From Planctomycetota bacterium (lineage in GTDB: Bacteria > Planctomycetota > UBA11346), in NCBI GenBank assembly GCA_013816485.1, contig JACDEI010000002.1:1-34321 (forward strand): 34,321 bases of DNA. The letters are read 5' to 3'. The notes beneath the pieces were generated by a model. The model had not been told where the DNA came from. It ran no database searches and saw nothing but the letters and a program-made list of their open reading frames with translations. Shown here piece by piece: positions 8,285 to 15,574 of the stretch; the stretch's first letter is position 1; the number at the start of each line of letters is the position of its first letter. Position numbers and translations under genes: made by a program.

Positions 8285-9583
8285 TCATACGAGCCCCAAC
8301 ACCGTGGCACCCGGCCCAGGCGTGATGTGGTGCAACGTCGCCGCGTCGGCGTGCTGGGTGAAACGCCGGCGGTAGTCGGCCAACCATGCCGTTGAGCCGT
8401 CGTCGCCACGTTTGAACGCCGCCCACACCGCGCCACCAAAGCCAGCACCGAAACTCGACGCGGCGACCGCGCCATGCACCTGTGCGCCGGACACCAAGGC
8501 GATGGTCTCCGGCACCTGGTTCTGCAGGTGGGTAACTGCCATCGCCTGCGAACGTGCGGTCAGTGCGCCGAAACGTGCGGCATCGCCGGCGGCGAGTGCG
8601 GCTACGGCCCCTGGGACGATCTCGGTGGTCTCGATGATGGTTTGTTCCGCCCGCAGACGCAGATCCGGATCGCTAATCGCCGCCAACACGGTTGGCCCAC
8701 CACAGGCAAGGACCGCCGCACCGATCGACGCATCGCTGCGTCCGGTCGCGGCATTCCATGCGGCGGCGGCGGCGCGCACACGATCGGCAACGCGATTGAA
8801 GTGCGCGCGAGTGGCAGCGGTTTTCTCTGCCAGCACGCCGCTCACGGCGACCGTCATTATCAAGTCATCCGGCCACGCGACGGTGCCCAGACGATGGAAG
8901 GGGGAGAACGACCATTGGTTCAACTGCCCAGCACGCGACAGCAGGATCGCTGCGTGGTCCTGTGAGCCGCCGCTGGTACCGACGCCGGCCTCACCGGCAA
9001 ACTGGCGGTAACCGGCGCCGTTTTCATGACAGCCGAGGTAGGGGACGAGGTCCTCTTCACCAGTGAAGCCGGCGCGGTATTCCGAATGTTCGCGCAGACG
9101 ATTTGCCTCAGCGAGTGCGAGATGCACGGCGATCACCAGCGCCGACGATGAGCTCATGCCGGACGCCGCCGGCAGATTTGCGGCGATACCGATGTCCACA
9201 CCGGTACTGATCCCTGGGAAGTGCCGCGCCAAGCGACGTGCCACCGCAGCGATATAGGTCGACATCCCGCCCTGTCCGATAGCGGTCACCGCCAATGGCA
9301 GCTCAACCGTCAGACCATTGCTGCGCACACTCACCAGCGCATCGCGGCGGGGTCGTGCGACGACCACCAGTCCGACATCGGTAGCGCAGTTGAGCACCTG
9401 ACCGCCGGCGTAATCGGTGTGTTTTCCGAGCACCTCAATGCGGCCGGGCACCCACCAACCCCAGGTCGGCTCGACTCCGAGGGATTGTCGCGCCTGGGTC
9501 AGCAGGGTGGCGGTGCGCTCGGTCGCTTCCGCGCCGAGACCGAGTCCCCGTACGACGGACACGTCGGTGGCGACTGCGCTCAT
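8285..9583 (-). CDS. galK: Galactokinase-family GHMP sugar kinase (432 aa)
   Basis: All three GHMP kinase motifs are present: PGRIEVLGKHTDYAGG (residues 47-62), LPAASGMSSSSA (137-148, the ATP loop) and a C-terminal SSFGAGFGGAVWAAF. The galactokinase catalytic base is retained as Asp209 in GGSQDHAAIL. The reaction would be sugar + ATP to sugar-1-phosphate, in the cytoplasm. In the signature GEHTDY of classical galactokinases the Glu contacts the sugar; here it is Lys54 (GKHTDY). This variant subgroup is known among bacteria, but its substrate is uncertain, and galactose, GalNAc and other hexoses are all possible. It is the first gene of the leftward operon with the porter and the GH109-like protein, and diverges from the AraC-type regulator. 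Confidence 0.85.
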   Translation of the reverse strand: MSAVATDVSVVRGLGLGAEATERTATLLTQARQSLGVEPTWGWWVPGRIEVLGKHTDYAGGQVLNCATDVGLVVVARPRRDALVSVRSNGLTVELPLAVTAIGQGGMSTYIAAVARRLARHFPGISTGVDIGIAANLPAASGMSSSSALVIAVHLALAEANRLREHSEYRAGFTGEEDLVPYLGCHENGAGYRQFAGEAGVGTSGGSQDHAAILLSRAGQLNQWSFSPFHRLGTVAWPDDLIMTVAVSGVLAEKTAATRAHFNRVADRVRAAAAAWNAATGRSDASIGAAVLACGGPTVLAAISDPDLRLRAEQTIIETTEIVPGAVAALAAGDAARFGALTARSQAMAVTHLQNQVPETIALVSGAQVHGAVAASSFGAGFGGAVWAAFKRGDDGSTAWLADYRRRFTQHADAATLHHITPGPGATVLGLV

Positions 9584-9609
9584 GGGCGCACCGCGCGGGA
9601 TTCAGGGCG

Positions 9610-9654
9610 ACGGACGAGTGATGCGGTCAGCATGCGGAAGACAGTACGGACGAG
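9610..9654. promoter_or_regulatory. Direct repeat in the kinase/AraC divergent promoter region
   Basis: ACGGACGAG occurs at 9610-9618 and again at 9646-9654, 36 nt apart, in the 147-nt gap between two divergent genes. AraC-type proteins bind pairs of direct-repeat half-sites, so this is an operator candidate for the adjacent regulator. No confident -35/-10 pair could be assigned. Confidence 0.3.
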
Positions 9655-9730
9655 GTGTACCCGCTGCGCGCCTAGCCTGACCACTCAACGAACTTCCTTC
9701 CGGCGCGTACGAGACATATTGCAGGTAGCC

Positions 9731-10507
9731 ATGGACCCGACCTTTCGACGCTGGTGGCGACTCATCGATGACCTTCCTGGGAAGCTGTCCCAGGTCACCG
9801 TCTGGAAGGACGGCCCATCGCCGCCCCTGACGGGTGACGGGCATCTGCACGTTACGCCGACCTCGGTAGTGTGCCTCGACGGTGTGGTGCGCATCATCGC
9901 GCCCGGCAAGACCATCGATCTGCAGCCGGGCCAGGCGGTGATCATCGGCCCAGGGGTGTGGCATCGCCACGAACTGCTCCGGCGTGGCAGCGTGTGGTTC
10001 GGCCAGGGTTTTCTGCCGGCGTGCAGCGATGTGTTGATGGGAGATTCCGACCGCGAATGGCGTGGTCGCCTGCCGAGCCAGCCGAGCCGTCGCCTGATGG
10101 AGGCCGCTCTCGCCGCGCCGGATGACAAGGGACGCATCACCGGCTTCAGCGAACTGATCAAACAAATCCTTAGCGAATCGGTGGACGACCTGCCGTTCGC
10201 CAATCCCGCGCTGCAACGCATGATCGCGCGGTTGTGGTCGAACCTGCACCGTGGCGTGTCGGTCGAGGATCTGATCCGCGCCAGTGGCCTGTCACGAGCA
10301 CAGGCCTACCGCATCTTCACTGAGGGCTATGGCGTGCCGCCGAAAGATGCCATCGCCACCGCACGGTTGTGGTTGGCGGAAGGATTGTTGAACAATGGTC
10401 TAAGTGTCGCCGCAGTCGCCGATCGCTGTGGTTTCCCCAGCGCAGATACCTTCGCGCGCGCGTGGAAACGCATGCACGGCACGCCACCAAGCCGAGTGCG
10501 CGCGTAG
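9731..10507 (+). CDS. AraC-family transcriptional regulator with N-terminal cupin domain
   Basis: A 258-residue protein. The N-terminal half is beta-rich with a cupin-like sequence (HVTPTSVVCLDGVVRII, then LQPGQAVIIGPGVWHRHEL) that would bind a small effector. The C-terminal 95 residues hold two helix-turn-helices: VSVEDLIRASGLSRAQAYRI and LSVAAVADRCGFPSADTFAR, ending in WKRMHGTPPSRVRA, the classic AraC C-terminal signature. The reading frame is open far upstream, but the cupin domain begins right after the ATG at 9731 and the upstream part is a shadow of the opposite-strand kinase gene. Diverging from galactokinase-porter-GH109, it most likely controls that operon in response to the transported sugar. 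Confidence 0.88.
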   Translation: MDPTFRRWWRLIDDLPGKLSQVTVWKDGPSPPLTGDGHLHVTPTSVVCLDGVVRIIAPGKTIDLQPGQAVIIGPGVWHRHELLRRGSVWFGQGFLPACSDVLMGDSDREWRGRLPSQPSRRLMEAALAAPDDKGRITGFSELIKQILSESVDDLPFANPALQRMIARLWSNLHRGVSVEDLIRASGLSRAQAYRIFTEGYGVPPKDAIATARLWLAEGLLNNGLSVAAVADRCGFPSADTFARAWKRMHGTPPSRVRA

Positions 10508-10510
10508 ATT

Positions 10511-10651
10511 CTTGCTCCCTGGGAGCGCCGGCTTCCAGCCGGCCAGGGGCAATCTGGCTTTCCCATCTCCGTTCGACAATCGTTGACCCACGTGCGTCAT
10601 GAAAACCGATTGCCCCATGCCGGCTGGAAGCCGGCGCTCCCGGGGAGCAAG
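10511..10651. repeat. Long inverted repeat, 44-nt arms, between convergent genes
   Basis: The left arm 10511-10554 and right arm 10608-10651 are near-perfect reverse complements (a few mismatches), separated by 53 nt. The core of each arm is itself palindromic (GCCGGCTTCCAGCCGGC). The element fills almost the whole gap between the AraC-type gene and the nucleotidyltransferase gene, which end toward each other. It probably acts as a two-way terminator, but its length and internal symmetry suggest a dispersed REP/REPIN-like element. Confidence 0.8.
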
Positions 10652-10654
10652 AGT

Positions 10655-11464
10655 TCAGAGCCGGACGTCGTGATCAGCCAGCGCCGTACGCACCGCGGCG
10701 ATGTCATCGCGACTGGACAGATCCAGCACCGGCTCAAAGCGTTCGACAATGCGGTAACGCGCGCCGTCCGACATCGACCTCACCACCGCATCCGGCAGTT
10801 CGAGTTCGCCGCGCGGACTCGGCGCGATCGCCGCGCACGCAGCGAAGATGCGCTGATCGAAGGCCCAGCAGTTCATGCTCAGCATCGGATCCGCGCCGAG
10901 GGGGGCGAGCTGCTCCGGTGTCGGTTTTTCGATGATGCGCGCGAGGTTTCCTGACGCATCGGCGCTGATGGCGGCGAACTTCGCTACGCGCTCGGCGGGA
11001 ATGTTGCCGGTGAGCAGGCCGGAGCGGCGGAAGCCCACCAGCCCAGGACCACCGAGCGCGGCGAGCGGTGTGAGTGCAGCAGCAGGGTAGAGGTTGTCGC
11101 TGTTGATCACCAAAAACGGTTTCCCATCGACGGCATCTTTTGCCGCCGCCACCGCGTCAGCGGTGCCACGCGGCTGGGCCTGGATGGCGAACGAGATGCG
11201 TACACGCGTCGTTGGTAGCGCGGTATAATAGGCGCGCAGATCCTGATGCTCCGGACCAATGACCAACACCACCTCACGCACGCCGGCCTCAGCCAGATCG
11301 TGCAACACGTGATCGAGGAACGGACGCCCGAAGGGGATGAGCGCCTTCACCCCGGTGTCAGCGACCGTGGCAACCTGCGCGTCCAATGACGATCCGGCGG
11401 AAGCCGCGCGCATGCGCGTGCCCAAACCACGGGCGAGGATCACCGCGGTGGTGATGCCACTCAC
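10655..11464 (-). CDS. Sugar-phosphate nucleotidyltransferase (NDP-sugar synthase type, 269 aa)
   Basis: The N-terminus ILARGLGTRMR is a variant of the nucleotide-binding loop LAGGxGTRL of sugar nucleotidyltransferases, followed by the catalytic-type Lys in VKALIPFGRPFLDHVL, RGTADAVAAA, the metal-binding Asp in LVINSDNLYP, and IIEKP near the sugar site. The reaction would be NTP + sugar-1-phosphate to NDP-sugar + PPi; base and sugar specificity cannot be read from the sequence. The start is GTG at 11464. It lies 64 nt downstream of the NagB-LmbE gene on the same strand and ends at the long inverted repeat. It may use the sugar-1-phosphate made by the nearby galactokinase-family enzyme, which is inference from proximity. 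Confidence 0.82.
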   Translation of the reverse strand: MSGITTAVILARGLGTRMRAASAGSSLDAQVATVADTGVKALIPFGRPFLDHVLHDLAEAGVREVVLVIGPEHQDLRAYYTALPTTRVRISFAIQAQPRGTADAVAAAKDAVDGKPFLVINSDNLYPAAALTPLAALGGPGLVGFRRSGLLTGNIPAERVAKFAAISADASGNLARIIEKPTPEQLAPLGADPMLSMNCWAFDQRIFAACAAIAPSPRGELELPDAVVRSMSDGARYRIVERFEPVLDLSSRDDIAAVRTALADHDVRL

Positions 11465-11492
11465 CGTCCCACCGCAAGATCAGTACATTGAA

Positions 11493-11527
11493 GACCCCGG
11501 ACCCCGGACCCCGGACCCCGGACCCTT
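11493..11527. repeat. 7-nt tandem repeat GACCCCG, four copies plus a partial
   Basis: Perfect GACCCCG units occupy 11493-11520, then GACCCTT, immediately after the stop codon of the NagB-LmbE gene and before the nucleotidyltransferase start. The same heptamer family recurs at 19291-19376. No coding function is supported. Confidence 0.85.
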
Positions 11528-11528
11528 C

Positions 11529-13418
11529 TCACGCCAGCCATGCGTCTTCCAACGGTTGCCAACGCACGAACGCTTCGAGCGCTGCGTACTGCGCCAGACC
11601 CAGACGATCGAGTCGCGCGGCAAGGCCGGTGTTCTTCTCCTCCGCCCGTTGCCAGAACTCGCGCGCGTCCTCGCCCATGAACATCGCACCATCGCGTTGC
11701 GACTGGTGTTTGAGCACCGCCTGACGTTTGCGCAGCACGTCGCTCGGCGACATCGGCACTAAGCGATCGATCTGGTCGAGTTCATACTCGTCCCACGCAC
11801 CACGGTAGAGCCAGCACGAGCACGTCGCCCACCAGTCGGCTGTAGCGCAGGAACGCAGCGCCGAACGCAGCGCCAACAGGCAACGGCGATGCGTGCCGTT
11901 GGGATCTGCGAGATCGCCGGCGGAATAGACCTGATGTGGACGCAGCTTGTTCAGCAGCGCGACGTGCAGCGCGACATCGTCCTCGCCGACACTGCCGCGG
12001 CCATACAGCGGACTGTCGAGGAAGTGCAGGTGCTCCTTCGGCACGCCGACGATCGCAGCGCCTGCGGTGGCTTCGGTGCGACGGACCAACGCTTTCAATG
12101 CCGCCTTGTGCTCCGGCATTGGTGAGGGACGTGCCGCGCCAGTGAGGTCTGCCGCACCGTCGACGAAGGCCATATGCCTTCGCAGATCGTCATCATGCAC
12201 CGCGCGGTGGCCGGCGGTCTGGTAGACGATGTGGACCTGGTGCCCGTGTTCGACTAGGCGCGCGATGGTGCCGCCCATGCCGATGACGTCGTCGTCCGGA
12301 TGTGGACTGAACACCACCACGGTCTTGGGGAAGATGCCGTCATCGGGCTGCGGGATGTCACCTGGGCGACGGCGATCCACGGGTTTGCCACCCGGCCAGC
12401 CGGTGATGCGACCCTGCAGCGCGCGGAAGGTGTCGAGGTTGAGCTGGTCCGCCGGACCTTTGCGGTCGAGCAGTTCACCGAGCGCGCGTGCCTGGTAATC
12501 CTCAGCGGCGAGACTGAGCAGCGGTTTCTTTACCGTCTCCGCCACATCAATCGCGGCAGCGATGCTGCGTCCGGCGTCCCACGCCACCGGGCCGACCAGC
12601 CACGGCTTGCGTACGGCGACCAGACGTGCGGCAGCACCGGGATCGCACACTACCTCCGCGTCGTGGTGTGTCTGCAAGTAGCTCGCCGGACAGGTGGTGT
12701 CGACCGGCGCTTCCACCGCAGCGGCAATGGCGGCGGATTTCGCCGCGCCGGTGGCGAGCAGCACGACCCGTTTGGCCGCCAGGATGGTACCGATGCCCAT
12801 GGTCACGCCGCCGGTGGGGACGTTTTTCTCACCACCGAAGTCGGGAGCAGCGGCGCGACGCGTATGTGGTGCGAGTCGTACCAGTCGTGTGCGACTGCTG
12901 GCCGGCGCGCCGGGTTCATTGAACGCGATGTGGCCGTTGCCACCGATGCCGAGGATCACCAGATCGAGACCGCCGGCTTCCGCGATGGCGCGCTCATAGG
13001 CCGCGGCGTGTTCCGCGACCTCCGCATCAGGCAGATCACCCCGTGGCAGGTTGATCGCTCCGGGTTCGATGTCGACATGGTCGAACAACGCCTGATGCAT
13101 GAACGTCCAATAGCTCTGCGGCGATGAACGCGGCAGGCCGTGGTACTCATCGAGATTGAAGGTGGTGACGTGTTTGAACGAGAGCTGGCCAGCGCGATGC
13201 CACTCGACCAGGAGTTTGTAGATCGGCAGCGGCGTCTTGCCGGTCGGCAGGCCAAGCACACAGCGGCGCTTCTGGCCCGCGCAGGTGCGGATGGTGTGCG
13301 CCACCAACGTGGCGATGTGGCGCGCGGCGGCGTCCGCGTCATCGGTCAGGCGCAGCGTCAAACGCACGGGTCCGCTGCCGGCGCTGATGAGACGACTGGG
13401 AATCGGCGTGGGGCTCAT
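11529..13418 (-). CDS. nagB: Fusion of glucosamine-6-phosphate deaminase (NagB) and LmbE/PIG-L deacetylase
   Basis: A 629-residue, two-domain protein. Residues 15-265 are NagB-like: GLPTGKTPLPIY (58-69, phosphate loop), FNLDEYHG (catalytic-type Asp90-Glu91) and ILGIGGNGHIAFNEPG (155-170, with His163 and Glu168). The position equivalent to E. coli Asp141 is Asn161, a variant common in other NagB groups. Residues about 365-610 are an LmbE/PIG-L zinc deacetylase with FSPHPDDDVIGMGG (370-383; His373, Asp375, Asp376). Together the activities could deacetylate an N-acetylhexosamine and isomerise/deaminate glucosamine-6-phosphate to fructose-6-phosphate and ammonia. Such fusions are known in Bacteroidetes and Planctomycetes. 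The start at 13418 is chosen by homology, since the longer frame runs through the palindromic repeat. It is the first gene of a unit with the nucleotidyltransferase. Confidence 0.87.
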   Translation of the reverse strand: MSPTPIPSRLISAGSGPVRLTLRLTDDADAAARHIATLVAHTIRTCAGQKRRCVLGLPTGKTPLPIYKLLVEWHRAGQLSFKHVTTFNLDEYHGLPRSSPQSYWTFMHQALFDHVDIEPGAINLPRGDLPDAEVAEHAAAYERAIAEAGGLDLVILGIGGNGHIAFNEPGAPASSRTRLVRLAPHTRRAAAPDFGGEKNVPTGGVTMGIGTILAAKRVVLLATGAAKSAAIAAAVEAPVDTTCPASYLQTHHDAEVVCDPGAAARLVAVRKPWLVGPVAWDAGRSIAAAIDVAETVKKPLLSLAAEDYQARALGELLDRKGPADQLNLDTFRALQGRITGWPGGKPVDRRRPGDIPQPDDGIFPKTVVVFSPHPDDDVIGMGGTIARLVEHGHQVHIVYQTAGHRAVHDDDLRRHMAFVDGAADLTGAARPSPMPEHKAALKALVRRTEATAGAAIVGVPKEHLHFLDSPLYGRGSVGEDDVALHVALLNKLRPHQVYSAGDLADPNGTHRRCLLALRSALRSCATADWWATCSCWLYRGAWDEYELDQIDRLVPMSPSDVLRKRQAVLKHQSQRDGAMFMGEDAREFWQRAEEKNTGLAARLDRLGLAQYAALEAFVRWQPLEDAWLA

Positions 13419-13556
13419 GGGTGGAAGACTAGCAGCGCAGTGATTGTGTGGATCCAGACAGAGGGGGCGGCTGGATCGCTCCATCCACCTGCCATGAGAC
13501 GGATCGCTGTATCCGCTGAAATACTCCGCGCAGAGGTGGCCGCCCCGGAGGGGAGG
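13419..13556. other. Upstream region of the NagB-LmbE gene
   Basis: Part of a 409-nt gap without a gene (13419-13827), the rest of which holds the palindromic element and the esterase leader. It should contain the leftward promoter of the NagB-LmbE gene. I could not assign -35/-10 boxes with confidence. Confidence 0.35.
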
Positions 13557-13714
13557 CATGGAAATAGCCCGGCACTTCAGTGCCGGGAACACGTGTTGAT
13601 AGCAGCGTAGTCCCGGAGGGACGGCTGAAATTTCCGATGTTTCAGCCGTCCCTGCGGGACTGATCTGATATCTCGCCGCGATTCCCGGCACTGAAGTGCC
13701 GGGCTATTTCCATG
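13557..13714. repeat. Nested palindromic element (33-nt outer arms, 21-nt inner arms)
   Basis: The outer arms 13557-13589 and 13682-13714 are perfect reverse complements, and each contains the self-palindrome CCCGGCACTTCAGTGCCGGG. Between them lies a second inverted repeat, 13610-13630 with 13640-13660 (one mismatch, 9-nt loop). The copy GTCCCTGCGGGAC-type sequence recurs just outside the right arm (about 13716-13731). The element lies between two divergent genes, so it is not a simple terminator. Its design is that of a REPIN-like dispersed repeat. Confidence 0.85.
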
Positions 13715-13827
13715 GCGTCCCTGCGGGACGCGTGATCCAGGTTCACACGCCCACCGGCACCGCTCGTACCTCTGCCACCGCATCACCGTTGTCATCACCT
13801 AGCGTCCGCACTCCCACGGAGCCCACC

Positions 13828-15525
13828 ATGTCCCACCGTCTGCTGTCCCTCGCCCTCATTGCCGGTTGTTCGTTCGGCGTGTCGTTCGCTGAGGACATTC
13901 CCAAGGGCACGGTGACCAAGTACGAATTCGCCAACAGCAAAGTTTTTCCAGGCACGACGCGCGAGTACTGGGTCTATGTGCCGAAGCAGTACGACGGCTC
14001 GACGCCAGCGTGTGTGTACGTCAATCAGGACGGCATGCAGTGGAAGGCGCCCGAGGTCTTCGATCGTCTGATCGCGGCGAAAGAGATGCCCGTCACCATC
14101 GCCATCGGCGTCATGCATGGCCGGGTGAAGGCGTTGAACGACCAAGCGCTCGACCGCTACAATCGCAGCTACGAATACGATGGCATGGGTCCGGCCTACG
14201 CCACTTTCCTGCTCGATGAACTGCTGCCGCACATCGCCAAGGAACAGAACCTCAAACTCTCGGAGAACGGCAACGACCGCGCCATCGGTGGCTCTAGCAG
14301 CGGCGCGGTGTGTGCTTTCACCGCCGCGTGGGAACGGCCGGACGCGTTTAGCCGGGTGTTCAGCACCATCGGCACCTATGTCGGCTTGCGCGGCGCGAAC
14401 GAATACCCGACGCTGATCCGCAAATACGAACCCAAGCCGCTACGCGTGTACCTGCAAGACGGATCCAACGACCTCAACATCTACGCTGGCGACTGGTGGA
14501 TGGCCAACCAAGCGATGGAACGCTCGCTGAAGTTCGCCGGCTATGAGGTCGAACACATCTGGGGCGAAGGCGGCCACGACGGCAAGCAGGGCACCGAGGT
14601 TTTCCCCGAGGCGATGAAGTGGCTGTGGAAGGGTTGGCCCGAACCAGTGAAGGCCGGCCTTGGTTCGCCGCAGATGAAGGACGTCCTCATCCCAGGCGAA
14701 AACTGGCAGCTCGTCGGTGACGGCTACAAGTTCACCGAAGGCCCCGCGGTCAACGCCAAGGGCGAGGTGTTCTTCACCGACATTCCCAACTCGACCATCT
14801 GGAAAGTTGGCGCCGACGGCAAGCCGGTGGAATGGCTGAAGGACACCCAGAAGGGCAACGGCCTGCGCTTCGGTCCCGATGGCCGCGCGTTCCTGCTGGC
14901 GATGGACGCCAAGGAGATCTGGGCGCTCGATGAAAACGCCAAAAAGACAGTGTTCCACGCTGGCTTCCGCGGCAACGACCTGGTGGTGCTAAAGAACGGT
15001 GCGATGTACGCGACCGAACCCGGCTGGGACGGCGTCGCGGCCGGCAAGGTGTGGTACATCAGCGCGACGGGTGAAGCGAAGGTCGTGGACGACCAGGGCC
15101 TCAAGTTCTGCAACGGCGTGGTCGCCTCACCTGATCAGAGCCTGCTCTACATCGTCGATTCCAAAACTCACTGGGTCTTCAGCTACCAGATCCAGCCGGA
15201 TGGTTCGCTGGCGCAGAAGCAGAAGTACTACCACCTGCACGTGCCCGACACCGCCGAGGATGCCTGGGGCGACGGCATGCGCGTCGACACCGCCGGCCGC
15301 CTCTACGTCGCCACCCGCATGGGCATCCAGTTCTGCGACCAGGCCGGCCGCGTGAACGGCATCATCCCGACGCCCAACGGCAAATGCTCCAACCTGACCT
15401 TCGGCGGTGCGGAGATGGACACCATCTACGCGACCTGCGGCGACAAGGTGTTCAAGCGCAAGGTCAAGGCGAAGGGCGTTGAGGGAATGAATGCGCCGGT
15501 GAAGCCGGAGAAGCCGCGGTTGTGA
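13828..15525 (+). CDS. Secreted esterase fused to an SMP-30/gluconolactonase domain (565 aa)
   Basis: Residues 1-21 are a signal peptide (hydrophobic core, cleavage likely after SFA). Residues 25-285 are an esterase-D-like alpha/beta hydrolase of the enterochelin/feruloyl esterase type: TREYWVYVPKQY, NRSYEYDGMGPAY, the nucleophile elbow GGSSSGA (Ser157) and a catalytic-type His in WGEGGHDG. Residues 305-545 are an SMP-30/gluconolactonase beta-propeller: FTEGPAVNAKGEVFFTDIPN, NGLRFGPDGRAFL, CNGVVASPDQSLLYIVDS and WGDGMRVDTAGRLYVAT, each supplying typical metal-site residues. It would hydrolyse an ester and possibly a lactone in the periplasm or outside the cell. The start at 13828 has GGAG 8 nt upstream; the longer frame enters the palindromic element. 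The natural substrate is unknown, but a carbohydrate ester fits the neighbourhood. Confidence 0.88.
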   Translation: MSHRLLSLALIAGCSFGVSFAEDIPKGTVTKYEFANSKVFPGTTREYWVYVPKQYDGSTPACVYVNQDGMQWKAPEVFDRLIAAKEMPVTIAIGVMHGRVKALNDQALDRYNRSYEYDGMGPAYATFLLDELLPHIAKEQNLKLSENGNDRAIGGSSSGAVCAFTAAWERPDAFSRVFSTIGTYVGLRGANEYPTLIRKYEPKPLRVYLQDGSNDLNIYAGDWWMANQAMERSLKFAGYEVEHIWGEGGHDGKQGTEVFPEAMKWLWKGWPEPVKAGLGSPQMKDVLIPGENWQLVGDGYKFTEGPAVNAKGEVFFTDIPNSTIWKVGADGKPVEWLKDTQKGNGLRFGPDGRAFLLAMDAKEIWALDENAKKTVFHAGFRGNDLVVLKNGAMYATEPGWDGVAAGKVWYISATGEAKVVDDQGLKFCNGVVASPDQSLLYIVDSKTHWVFSYQIQPDGSLAQKQKYYHLHVPDTAEDAWGDGMRVDTAGRLYVATRMGIQFCDQAGRVNGIIPTPNGKCSNLTFGGAEMDTIYATCGDKVFKRKVKAKGVEGMNAPVKPEKPRL

Positions 15526-15574
15526 GAGTCCGTTTTCAGGATTCAGTGGGCGTTGACGAGTCAGCAATTCTTGT

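Noticed and set aside
13419..13691. N-terminal extension of the NagB-LmbE protein through the palindromic element
   Set aside because: The extra residues are encoded by the palindrome and show no similarity to NagB; the domain starts just after the ATG at 13418.
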